Source of the DNA: Aphelenchoides besseyi
Lineage: Eukaryota > Nematoda > Chromadorea > Rhabditida > Aphelenchoididae
Length of the DNA: 64,000 nt
Assembly: GCA_024699855.1 (NCBI GenBank)
Contig: JAMPIQ010000003.1
Span: forward strand, 62,001 to 126,000
Direction of reading: 5' to 3'
Positions 54,372-64,000 of the stretch are shown here, piece after piece; the first letter of the stretch is position 1, and each line of letters opens with the position of its first letter. The notes under the pieces were generated by a model that was given only the letters and a program-made list of their open reading frames with translations, was not told where the DNA came from and did not search any database. Position numbers and translations under genes: made by a program.

Positions 54372-55708
54372 ATGGGAACATCAGCTGAATGCCGTCAACA
54401 ACTAGAAATGCACTTGTTGGTTCAAGTATCGTTAATGAATACGTTGAGATTGTTTCAGGCAGAAGTTTCGAGAAGTGGCGGATGAACGGATGCGGGAGAA
54501 GGTAATCGGACGATCATCGGATTTCCACGTTCTTTTTCAGATGGCCAAATGGGCATGTTACATTCCAGGTAAGTTCGACGATACCGAATGTACACACACC
54601 TTCTCTTTAGCCATGGTCTCCGCGACGATACTCATTTGTCAGCTTCTGAACACTGTTATCTTCGGCTCTTTCGCCTACAACTTCGGCCAACTGTATATCC
54701 TTCTCGAAGCCTACATGCGCGAAACGGACGCAATGAACCTGACAATTCCGAACTCAACGAATCCCGGTCAAATCTATCGCTTCAACGGCACGAATGCGCA
54801 GCGAATCAATGAAATCGACTTGGTAAAATGTTGAGAAGAGGCTCAGAAACCACCAACTTTCAGTATCACGATCAACTTTGGACGATGTTCGTGGCCGAAG
54901 TCATCGAGCTGATCTTTCCGATGATCAATTTGTTTATGTTTGCGTGGATCATTCAAGACAAAACTCGACATCATCTTCCGACGAAGGTTCAGATCATCTA
55001 TCTGGTAAGATTGTTTGAACAACTTCGCAACTTCTATTCAGTTAGCTCCCGCGTTGGCTTTAGTGCTGTCGATTGCTCAAGCGTGTATGATCTACGTGAC
55101 TTTGTCCGACTCGTTGTACACGATTCGCTTTCTGTTGTCGAAACTTTTGGGCGTTTTGCTCGAAATCAACAAGTCGGGACGATTGCCCATTGAAGCGTTT
55201 TTCGAGTGCGAGTTCTACAACGATGACGGTAAGCCGATTTCGAAGGTTTCCTTACCATTCGCTTAGACATTGTTAAACCACCGTGCGCGGGGACTATTCA
55301 CGACCAAGTGGTGTCGCGGACGACCGTTCATTTGGTCATGACGATCCACTTAATCCCCGTAGTGTTTTGTCTTTACATTTTCTTGAACAATTTGAAATCT
55401 AATCGGACAGATCATCTCTTTCTCTACATCGAATCCGTGGATCCGCAGGTTCTTTCGCAACGGTAATTTCGCTTTCTATTCTCGAATTTGAACACAATTT
55501 TAGCAACGGCTTGGATCTCATTCATCGACGGACATTAAAAGACACAGTCAAGGAATTAGTCAAAGGCTGGAATGCTCGTTTTGTGCCAAAGAAGTAAGAG
55601 AAAAGACGAAGACACAACGTAGCGAGTTGTTTCAGGATCTTCGATTGGGAAATGGGAATTTATCCGCAACCCAAAGCCAAAGATTCACGACCAGAAACTT
55701 CATTTTAA
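54372..55708 (+). CDS. Four-pass membrane protein, unrecognised
   Basis: About nine short exons give roughly 330 residues. The start MGTSAECRQQLEMH joins QKFREVADERMREKMAKW, a cytosolic helix. TM1 (MVSATILICQLLNTVIFGSFAY) comes next. A loop with several N-glycosylation sites (NLT, NST, NGT) precedes TM2 (VAEVIELIFPMINLFMFAWII), TM3 (LAPALALVLSIAQACMIYVTL) and TM4 (LVMTIHLIPVVFCLYIFL). A hydrophilic tail ends with KKIFDWEMGIYPQPKAKD. The loop between TM3 and TM4 has Cys (FECEFYNDD, PPCAG). I considered innexin, but the Cys spacing and YYQWV-type motifs are missing. A nematode-specific membrane family is likely. Confidence 0.7.
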
Positions 55709-55869
55709 TTCCAAATTTGCATTATAACTTCACGGGTATCAATAATAAACTCATTTTCATGAACAAAACGATTATCCTTGAAACTTTTGACGCATCACGT
55801 GGAAGCGTTCGAAAGCGCTCTGAAACCCAAAGGATGAGATTTGAGTTTTTGTCAAGTACTCACCTGCAC

Positions 55870-56195
55870 TTAGCCCTTCTGTCGTTGTGCCCATTGAGCC
55901 ATGGCTTCACGCATTGCCGTTGTATTGCCACGATTGGCCATGAAAATCGAACGCATTTCCGATTTCTGTTGCGGTGTCAACGAACTGAAGAACTCACGAG
56001 CACCTTCGCGCATTTGCATACGCTCTTCGGGACGCAGATTCTGGAGAAAGGCAAGGAAACGTGGATTTATGATCTGTGCATCGACTACAAGAAGCACATG
56101 AAGAAAAAAGCAGATCGAAAGTTTGAAGTTTATCTTCCGGATGACCACTATCGAATTGAACTTTTTGATTTTGTTTATTGCGTAAAAACAGAAGT
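55870..56195 (-). CDS. Small secreted protein, start unsolved
   Basis: The frame contains a signal-like segment (NFKLSICFFLHVLLVVDAQ), then a helical mature part (NLRPEERMQMREGAREFFSSL, then MRSIFMANRGN) ending QWAQRQKG at 55870. No ATG lies in frame upstream, so a small first exon is probably missed. An intron-like segment (GTGAGT...TTTCAG, about 55806-55850) lies just after the stop, suggesting a 3' UTR intron or a different last exon. It lies directly downstream of the Cys-repeat gene on the same strand. Confidence 0.42.
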
Positions 56196-56202
56196 CAATC
56201 AA

Positions 56203-58935
56203 TCACATCAAACATCTTCGCGCACACTCTTTCACGCAACGTTGCGCACAAACTTCGCCGTGATCGTCCTCATAGGAGCGATGTTTGGCGCAGGCTTTGG
56301 AGCAGACGCGTTGGCACGAGTTAGGACAATCTTCTCCATCTGGACGACGTGATTTTGACTGAAATGAACAGATTAAGTGGCCGTTTCCACCCGAACTTAC
56401 GGTCGTCGTTTCCGGTCGACTTTTTTGATCAGCTGTTCGTAATTTTGAGAATCGATTCTTGAAGAATTGTCGTGCATCGTGAGTTGGAATGCGCAGTTCA
56501 TCGGTGGGGGAATTCTGTGGCTGCAAGAAAGGATCGACATTTGAAAAGATTGGTCGTTGAGCCGCGCCATAGGCTGGAAGCCCGTAGGCTCGTTGAACGG
56601 ATGTCGATGTTGTCGGGTAGACGGGTGCTGCGAAATACTGGTGAGCTGATGGTGAATACGAATTCTGAAGGAAGAGCGGTGGTGGTGATGCGTAAATCGG
56701 TTTCTGTTCTTCGGTTGTTTTCGATGTTTCCGTTGACTGAGTGGTTGTTTCCGGTTTTTGTTCATTCTGCTGTTGAGTTCTTTGATCGTTTTGTTGATAT
56801 TGAAACGATTGCTGGCCATTAGGAGGTGGTTGGAGCGGCCTAATGGATTGCCAGTTCTTCTCTTGCTGTATTGATTTGTGGTCATTTTGTTGATGAGACA
56901 TCTGCCAATTCTTTTCCGGTCGATAAGGTTGTTGAAGTTGTTTCTGTTCGTTCTGATAACTTTGACTGTTTGTTTGCTGGTTAGATGGTTGGTATTGGCC
57001 GGTTGAAGACTGGCGATCCTGTTGATTTTGTTTGTAATCATTTGGTTGATATTGCCAATTTCTCTCCGAAACATCGGGCTGATTGATCGGAACTAACTGT
57101 TGACGTTGACTGCTTGTTGGTTGATACGATTGTCCAAAAGTCGACTGCTGTTGAGAATCGAAAGTTTTGGATAATTGGAATCCGGTGAACTGCTGAGCTG
57201 CGGTCAATTGACGTTGCTCGGGAGTCCATTGGACTTGTTGATGATCTTTTCCGGTTGTTACTGTCGCATCAACTTGAAATTTCGGTTGTTGATCGCCACT
57301 TGACGGAACTCCGCGCATTTTCGTCTCGTTCTGCGCTATCGGATGGATCTCAGCGGTCGTATCGCCCGACTTCAAGTACTGGGTTGTTCGATTGGTGGCC
57401 ATGGGTGTGAAGAGCGCTTGCCACGGCAACGGTGCGGGTTCGGAACTTTGCGGATAGTTCGGAGCATAGGCGGAAACCAGCGGCGAGTTGACGGGCGAAA
57501 CTTCGAATACTTTCTTGTCTTCCTGTTTGTCAGAAAACAATTTCTTCTCGTCCGAAGACTTCGATTGATCAGTGGGACCTAGTGGCAATGTAATTGGAAT
57601 TACAATCTCCTTAGTTGTACCGTCCAATGGAATGAAATATTCGGTTTCGAATAACGTCGTTGGTGGTGAATATTGAGCCTGAAGACGTGAATTTTGACTT
57701 TCAATTTGCTAATCAAAAACTGACCGGAGGTTGGGCCAAAACCAATGATGAAGATACGGGTTCAACGTACTGCTGAACGCAACTTGGCGCGCAGTTTGGA
57801 CGACACAATGGCGCACAAGCGGCTGGTGAATCGAAAGCTGCTTGATTGACTTGACAGTTTGATTGGCACATAGATACACAAGCCGGCTGACATTGCTGAA
57901 GCAAAATCAACGGTTGTTGGGGCGACTGAGAAGGCAGTTTCGTGCACGCACGTTGACACGAGGGCTCACAACGTTGCGAACAATCGATGACCGAATCGTG
58001 TTGAATGGGATGTGCGGATGGTGAACGATGATTATTGCAAGCTTGTTGACAACCTAGAAGCCAAATGTTCCTTCTGACGGCCTTCATTCCTACCGTATGT
58101 GCAAGTTTGAGCGCATTGACCGGGCGAATTCGGACATTGTTTCATGCACTGTTCAGTGCAAACTGGAACGCAGTTTTGTGCGGTCGTGAGCGGAACTCCC
58201 GGAACGAAAACTGGTGGTGGTGATCCCGCCGGTGCTTGAGGAATAGCGTAAACTACCGGAACGTGATTTGGAGGTTGTGGAGCTGCAGGCGATGGAAGTG
58301 CTTGCGGTGGAGCAGGCTGTAGGGTCGCATACACGGCGTTCGATCCCGTTCCGACCGGTGGCAATGCCTGACAAGCTCTCTAAAGGCAAAAGATGGTTAA
58401 AACCCGGCGAGCTTTCAACTCACCTGACAAATCAACTGACAGGGTGGTTGACATTGTGGAACGGGTTGTTGTTGTGCAACACACGATTGAATGCACTAAA
58501 CAAATCGATTAAACGAAATCGATCATCAAAGCTCACTTGTTGTTGACAAACCGGAAAACACAAAGTCGAAGCGGAAGGAGCACACGAGCATTGTGGTGAT
58601 ACCGTGGCTCGATCACATCTATGAAAGATAAGAACCTTCACAACCGCTTATTTGAACTTACCGGCACGCCAAATCGTTGCTATTGTTTGGATCTGCTTGT
58701 TGACTGAAATTACGATTTCAACTTCACTGTCTCTCTTCATCAACTTACCATTTGCAATTGACGGGCGTATATTGAGATAAACAGGCGCATTGGCGTTTGT
58801 GACGATTCAAAGCCTCTGAGTAGGTTTCGTTCGTGTACTGAAAATCGAATCAACAACTTCAACGATCGAACTCACATTTGCGGCCGTCAACAAAACGTCG
58901 ACGAGCAGAAAGAGGAAAACCAGCGACTTGATCAT
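56203..58935 (-). CDS. Large secreted protein with Cys-x3 repeats and Gln-rich region
   Basis: About nine exons give roughly 800 residues. The signal peptide is MIKSLVFLFLLVDVLLTAAN. A first part has CACL, CKC and CRCDRATVSPQCSC. Many modules follow with Cys every fourth residue: CFPVCQQQC, CVPVCTEQCMKQC, CSQRCEPSCQRAC, CQPACVSMCQSNC, CAPLCRPNCAPSC. A Pro/Ala-rich spacer lies between them. A long Gln/Asn/Ser/Tyr-rich region of about 350 residues comes next (57627-56400). A 43-bp intron leads to the last two modules, CPNSCQRVCSKAC and CAQRCVKECARRC, ending LM. Alternating Cys modules and a Q-rich block suggest a self-assembling extracellular matrix or cuticle protein (inference). Confidence 0.75.
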
Positions 58936-59638
58936 GACTGAGGAGTCGTTTGCAAATGGAAACAAACTTTTTAACGGATCTCAACCAGAAGGCGGATATC
59001 TGAGCTGTTCGAGACGTGTTACTCGATTTCAAGCGATCAAGTTGTTTTTCCGGCTTGGTTTTCGTGTCCAGCAATGCGCGAATTCGATCCTCTTGACGGG
59101 CGATTCGTAAAATTCGAAAACAAGTCGATTCGGGAGCGGAAATCACGTCCACTCGAAAAGTCAAGATGCTACGAGTAGTGAAGCAAATTTGTACGAACCC
59201 TTGAACCTTGGAGCTTAATTGAGTTTACAGTCTCAAGAGCTCCAATTAGCATCCAGTGGTCCATCAAAGATGTTCAGCCGGAGATTCAGAGGTTAGTCTC
59301 GCGAACTTGAACAAAACCGTTAATTATTGATCCTAAAAGGTTGAACTTCGGCTCTGAAAAGTTCAATTCGCATTCTGGCAATTGAGAGTCGAAATTGTTG
59401 CTTTGATTCGTCAGAAAGGCAATTGGATCTTCGACTAACATCCTTCTAAAGTTTTTGTGCAAAGCCTTCAAACGTAGTTGAAGTCCACAGCATCAGTTTT
59501 TTAATCAATCGAATTTCTTTCAAAAACTTCAGTTGGCCCAAGAACAACCTTCGGGTGACACTGTTGACTAGACAGAAACAGATGACTCGCGTTCGCTTCT
59601 TCGGCCATTAAAATCGGTGTCGATGTTTCTAAGCGAAA
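58936..59638. other. Divergent intergenic region
   Basis: It separates the divergent Cys-repeat gene and SCO1. No gene is supported, and no TATA box is obvious for either. Confidence 0.5.
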
Positions 59639-60740
59639 ATGCGCCGATCAATCCAACTGATCAGTCGGCCAAAGCTAAAGCCGATTCTTCGCTTCTACGC
59701 GTCGAAGAAGCCGGAAGATGATTTTAAGAGCGAAGTGGAGGAGTTGACGAAGAAAATGGACGAGAATCTGCAGAAGAAGCCGGAGGAGAGCGAGTTGGAG
59801 TTGGACAAAAACTTCATGAACTTTCGACGACTACAAGAAGTGAGTTTACTTTCAAAATTGGTGTTCAAGAAGTTGTCGTTTTTCTATTCACAGTAATGGA
59901 TTTCATCGAAATTTTCGCTTCAAGTTTCCGAACAATATTGCAATCCACCAAATTCGAGATCTTTTGAGATGATTTTAAAAACAAACTTCCGCCTTTCTAG
60001 GTCGTTGATTTGGTTTGTATTTCAGCAAGCAAGCCACGAGCGTTCGTACATCTTCGGTTGGAAGTCGGTGGTGGCGACGTTGGTGACGTTGAGCGCCGGT
60101 GTTGGAGTTCTCTTGTACATGCGAAAGAAGGTAAGGGACTTTATTCATTCTTTTCTATCATCGTTTTTAGCGTTTGGACGAAGAGGCGCGGAATCGAAAG
60201 ATGATGGCCGGGAAAGCACGAATCGGTGGTGAATGGCAGCTCGTGGATACAGACGGCAAAGTCGGCGGTTCAGCCGATCACATCGGCAAATGGGTTCTGA
60301 TGTATTTTGGCTTCACGAACTGTCCAGACATATGTCCGGATGAGATCGAAAAGATGGTCGACATCGTGGACAATTTGGATCGAGACGCCAAACCGATTCC
60401 GGTGGTTCCTGTCTTCATTACCGTGGATCCCGAGCGCGATACTCCCGAACGAGTCAAGAAGTACTGTGCCGAGTTCTCACCGAAAATCAAAGGCTACACT
60501 GGAACTAAGGAACAGGTGGAAAAGGTGTTGAAAACGTTCCGCATCTATCATTCTCAAGGACCGGCAACCACCGACGAAGACGACTACATTGTTGATCATA
60601 CGGTGATGATGTATCTGATAGCGCCGGATGGCAACTTCTACGACTACTACGGACAGAATCGACGGGCCGGCGAAATTGCGACGGTGATTCGCACCAAAGT
60701 CCTGACCTATGAACTAAATCAACGTAGAGGATTGTTTTAG
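59639..60740 (+). CDS. sco-1: SCO1/SCO2 cytochrome c oxidase copper chaperone
   Basis: Three exons (59639-59839, 60026-60130, 60171-60740) give 291 residues. SCO1 delivers copper to the CuA site of COX2 at the mitochondrial inner membrane. The N-terminus is Arg-rich and unacidic (MRRSIQLISRPKLKPILRFY), fitting a mitochondrial presequence. One TM helix is in exon 2 (VVATLVTLSAGVGVLLYM). The thioredoxin-like domain has FTNCPDICPDE with copper ligands Cys153 and Cys157, and the His ligand in YIVDHTVMMYL at about residue 245. VPVFITVDPERDTPE is also conserved. A polyA signal follows the stop, and TFIIF-alpha starts 107 bp later on the same strand, which suggests an operon. Confidence 0.95.
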
Positions 60741-60840
60741 TTGAAATAAATTAGTTTTTTCGTTTTTGTTTTTCTGATTTTCACGGTCTTTTGATCCGTC
60801 AACTATCTTTCTTAGCTTTTCAATCGTTTTTAAGTTTCCA

Positions 60841-60847
60841 TTCGCAG
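60841..60847 (+). promoter_or_regulatory. Probable trans-splice acceptor before TFIIF-alpha
   Basis: TTCGCAG abuts the ATG at 60848. No upstream exon in the 107-bp gap after SCO1 is apparent, as expected for SL-type trans-splicing of a downstream cistron. Confidence 0.6.
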
Positions 60848-63800
60848 ATGGCAACTCCGAAACAGGAATACAAAGTGCAAGTACCTCTGTAAGTTCAAGG
60901 TTTGTTTTTGAGTTTCTGTTTTAGGAATCCGGAGAAGAAAAAGTACTCGATCCTGCAGTTCAACGGTCCGCTCAAAGTCGAACCGGGCGCCTGGACTCGT
61001 CAGTCGATTCAATTAGCGCGTGAAGACAATCGAGCGAATGTGAGTGATCAGTCGGCAAGCGAATTCATTTGTCGTTTAAGACTCTGGGACCTTCCGAAAT
61101 CAAACAAGACTACGGCGAAGGATCGATCTACGGTCGTGCGGCCCGTGAAGAACAGCGACGAAAGAAGTACGGACGTCAATCTCGATCTTATCATCATGAT
61201 CGTCAACCCTGGCAACTTTTGATTCGCGACGAAACAGCCGAAAAGAAGGATCGATGGTTTCGTTCGGTTTGCGAAGGTGGGGCTGGCGAGCATTCGGACT
61301 ACTGGGTTTTCTTGAAGGTATGTTCGTAGACTGATGATCGTAAAGAATTTTCGTTTCAGTCGGGTACAAACTTTCAAGCACACAAAGTCGATGATTGGTA
61401 TCGTTTCATGCCCAATCCACGACATCGCACACTAGACATTGATCAAGCCGAAGAACAGTTTCAACAGCGCAACAAAGTGCTGAATCAGTTTGCGTTGAAA
61501 GCGAAGATTCAGCAGACTTTGCGCGATCAGGACGAAGACGGTGGAAAGGTGGCGAAACCAGTGGCTTTGGTTCGTTCGCTTGCGGAATCTTCATTTCTGA
61601 TTGTTTGATTACAGAAAATCAAAGACGAAGGTTCGAGTGACGACGACGCGGCGGCTGCCGACGAAGACGATAAGATTGCCGATGCAAGTGCTGATGTTCG
61701 TGGAAACGCAAAGAAGAAAAAGACGAATCAACGCGAGAAAAAGGACAAGAAACAGCGTGTAAAGAACTCGGACGAAGTAGCTGGTAAGTTTATTTGTTTC
61801 AACTGAATATGGAGAACCAATTTTCAGCTTACGAGTCGGAAGATGGCGAAGACGAGGGTCGAGAGTATGATTATATTTCGGATAGTGGTTCGGATACAAG
61901 GTAAGTGCTTCTATTCGTCGCCACGCAGATTCGTTCGATCCGACAAGTGCGATGAATCGCCCAAGAGTAGTGGTTTGAATTGAAACTTGTCGGTGAGGAC
62001 GCGAGCGACGTCGCGAATCTCCTCCACGTTCTCGCGATTCTCGTCCCGCTCGTGCATGTGATATTTGGAGATCGTGCATTGACCGACGTAGACTGATTGG
62101 CCGGACAATGCGATGTGGCAGGCAGCAATCGGCGAGCCGTGGCTCACGATCAAAATGTTTCCTGAAGCAGCGAATCGACTCAAAAATTCGAGACGAAGAA
62201 TTTACCGCTGTAGTTTTTGAGAATGTCTTCAATTGTTTTGGTGATACGACGTTGACAGCACATACTGGTCGTTTCTTTGTAGTGTTTGGTGTGAAAGTGA
62301 TTGTAAGTGGGATCGATGCGTTTGAATTGAAGACTAAAGACTTAAATACGTCGATTGAACCAATCACTTACCTTAACTCTTGGATGGTCAAATGGCCGGG
62401 AGTGGGTTGAGTGCAGTGCAACGATTCGCAGAAGCCGCTGAAAATCCATTGCATTGACGGGAATCCAAAACACAAACTCACGGCTCGACGTAGATCGGTG
62501 GCAAACCGTTTGAGTAAGCGGCCGAGTTCTTCTCTTCAATTGCATCTAAAATCCCGGTGGCCGTTTGAATGGTGCGCGTGAAGGGCGAACAGAAAACGTG
62601 ATCAATACGCTCCTTTTCCAAGGCCAATTGTGCACCAACTTCACGCGCCTGTCGATGTCCACGTTCACTAAAATGAAGATAAGGACGAGAAAAAGCACTT
62701 TGATTCCCACGTAAGGACCGGATCGTCCCATGCACCTCGCGGCGCCGTCAAACGCCAGCGCGGATCGACGTTGTCCACACGTTCGCCGTGTCGAACGATC
62801 CAAATCGAACGCATTTTTGTGTTGTCAGTCATTCTCAAGGATTAGTAATTCCGACAGAAAATGAGAGCCGACCAGCAGAAGTGGACGACGAGAACGAAAC
62901 TGAAATTTCGAGATCATCGAATTCATCACACGCAATTTTGTATCAGATTTCGAGACGCGATAACCCAAATCGGCGCATTGAGACGCGAAAAAAAGACGGA
63001 ATTCCATTAGACTGTTCTTCGAAGCAAACTTTGGGACTTTTTTCGCTCTTCGTCCTCGTTCTTTGAAGTTTGTGCGTGAAAAAGTGTCGGGGTTTTTCGA
63101 TGCGTCTGGACCAAAAAAGCGTGTGCTGTTCGAGACGGTCGAAGCGAAAAAATCGCCACACATCGCGCGTGATGCGGTTAGGAAAAAAGATCTCCATGCC
63201 AACGTAAAATGACTTCGAATTCACAATCATCACTTTCCACGCCAGACGTCCGCGGAGAATTGACGCAAAAACGACAGGTGCAAAAGCGCCGATCTTTTTC
63301 CTTCGAGTGTCCGATGAACGTGAGCGAGCAAAAAGCGAACTTCTGCAGTTCATTGGAAACTGCGTGCGTGAGTTTCTGACAGACGTGAGTGTTCGAAAGA
63401 AAGCGCGTTCTTGTAATCACTTGACGTGTGCGAATGAGCGCAAGAGATCAAAGTTGATTGTTTGTTTTCAGTCGTGAAGAAATCACCGTCGATGAGAAGA
63501 TCGATCGTGACATGGTGGGCGTTGGCGAAGAGGCGGGAATGAACGACGAGAGCGAAGACGACGAAGAGGAGGAAGAAGATGGGAAGAAGAAGCTTTGTAA
63601 GTTCATGTCTTGTAACTTCTATGTTTTAACTCGCGATTTGCAGTAAAACGTCTGAAACAAAGCGAACAAGCGAACGAGAATGATGAGGACGAGAAGAAGC
63701 TTCGTTTGCTTGATCAGGTCGAACAGGAGAAAGAATCCTCGGGCTCCGAATCCGACGATCCCGACAATCCACGCTCCAAAACTTCTGTTCTGTTCATGCA

Positions 63801-64000
63801 GGTCAGTTCCTAATCCGTCGACTTGGACTTCGATTTTCAGTTGAAAGATCGAAAACGAGCGTTAGAGTTGGACAACGAAGCTGGTGGATCGGAGCCGAAG
63901 AAGAGGTGAGTGAACGTCGACTTCACGCAATCATACAGTTTTTAGTCGTGACTCTACGCCCGCAGTCAACGAGCCATCAACCATCAGTTCGCCACAACAA
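60848..64000 (+). CDS. GTF2F1: TFIIF alpha subunit (RAP74), 3' end outside window
   Basis: The N-terminal dimerisation domain is clear: EYKVQVPLNPEKKKYSILQF, then PWQLLIRDETAEKKDRWFR, EHSDYWVFLK, and DWYRFMPNPRHRTLDIDQAEE. The acidic, Lys/Glu/Asp-rich middle follows (EDDKIADASADV, YDYISDSGSDT). After a 1571-bp intron (61901-63471) it continues REEITVDEKIDRDMVGVGEEAGM, then DDEEEEEDGKKK, LKRLKQSEQANEN and SGSESDDPDN, up to the window edge. The C-terminal winged helix lies outside. TFIIF recruits RNA polymerase II and aids start-site selection. The large intron houses a complete antisense gene. Other introns are about 40-50 bp. Confidence 0.93.
61911..62814 (-). CDS. Phosphoglycerate-mutase-family phosphatase, nested antisense
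   Basis: Six exons lie wholly within the TFIIF-alpha intron 61901-63471. The start MRSIWIVRHGERVDNVDPRW has the catalytic RHG motif. DDPVLTERGHRQAREVGAQL comes next (the first intron splits the ACT codon). FCSPFTRTIQTA holds the conserved Arg, and NILIVSHGSPIAACHIAL has the second catalytic His. The end is LSDRTNLRGDE. The family includes UBASH3/STS-type protein phosphatases and ecdysteroid-phosphate phosphatases. The insert between FCESLHC and the second His resembles that group, though no UBA or SH3 part is present. The stop is 10 bp inside the host intron donor, so its 3' UTR must overlap TFIIF-alpha exons. Confidence 0.88.

Noticed and set aside
54372..55708. Innexin
   Set aside because: It has four hydrophobic helices, but the paired extracellular Cys pattern and innexin signature near TM2 are absent.
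56397..57074. 225-codon alternative minus-strand frame
   Set aside because: It overlaps the Gln-rich exon in another frame; its Asn/Arg-rich content is what CAA/CAG repeats give when shifted.
1..64000. CRISPR arrays, bacterial operons or prophage
   Set aside because: Spliced genes throughout and nematode families show eukaryotic nuclear DNA; no regular short repeat-spacer array was seen.

Overview
The window is nuclear DNA of a nematode. Almost every gene is cut by tiny GT-AG introns, mostly 36-50 bp with TTTCAG/TTTTAG acceptors. The gene families are typically nematode: serpentine 7TM receptors, a DEG/ENaC channel, divergent worm CK1-like kinases, a FAR-like lipid-binding protein, a uPAR/Ly6-like GPI protein. 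There are also signs of SL trans-splicing and operons (SCO1 followed 107 bp later by TFIIF-alpha, whose ATG sits directly on a splice acceptor). I cannot name the species.

Layout. 1-4.4 kb: tail of a serpentine receptor, a HAD-like hydrolase, and on the minus strand an RMI1 (BLM-TOP3-RMI complex) homologue with a possible small membrane gene just upstream. 4.4-8.2 kb: no supported gene. 8.2-21.1 kb: a His/Cys-rich secreted gene, a homocysteine S-methyltransferase, an organic-cation-type MFS transporter tail-to-tail with a DEG/ENaC subunit, two serpentine receptors, and a CK1-like pseudokinase. 21-33.5 kb: sparse DNA with a second CK1-like kinase, an aspartic-protease relic, a type I membrane protein, a FAR-like protein, two 162-bp solo LTRs and one copy of a 657-bp repeat. 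33.5-42.3 kb: a transposon nest (Tc1-like DD34E, a MITE, a BEL/Pao integrase relic fused to a Tc1 relic, a DD46D element between 150-bp inverted arms, and a mariner). 42.7-53.4 kb: a cluster of small secreted Cys-, His-, Ser- or Lys/Arg-rich proteins plus a uPAR-like protein, with a SINE-like insertion and the second copy of the 657-bp repeat. 54.3-64 kb: a four-TM protein, a large Cys-repeat/Gln-rich secreted protein, SCO1, and TFIIF-alpha with a phosphoglycerate-mutase-family gene nested antisense in one intron.

The most distinctive signal is the small secreted family. Eleven genes (ten in 44-53.4 kb and one at 8.25 kb) share a tiny first exon ending in phase 2 inside the signal peptide. 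Most have a TATA box 40-80 bp before the ATG, and several share nuclear-receptor-like half-sites and an exact 11-mer. Three of them (8.25, 51.75 and 52.38 kb) are paralogues built from symmetric phase 1-1 mini-exons of 15-45 bp whose introns all split a Cys codon. Their role is unknown; secreted metal binding, a cuticle/matrix role or host defence are inferences. All splice models were made by eye from GT-AG signals and reading frame.
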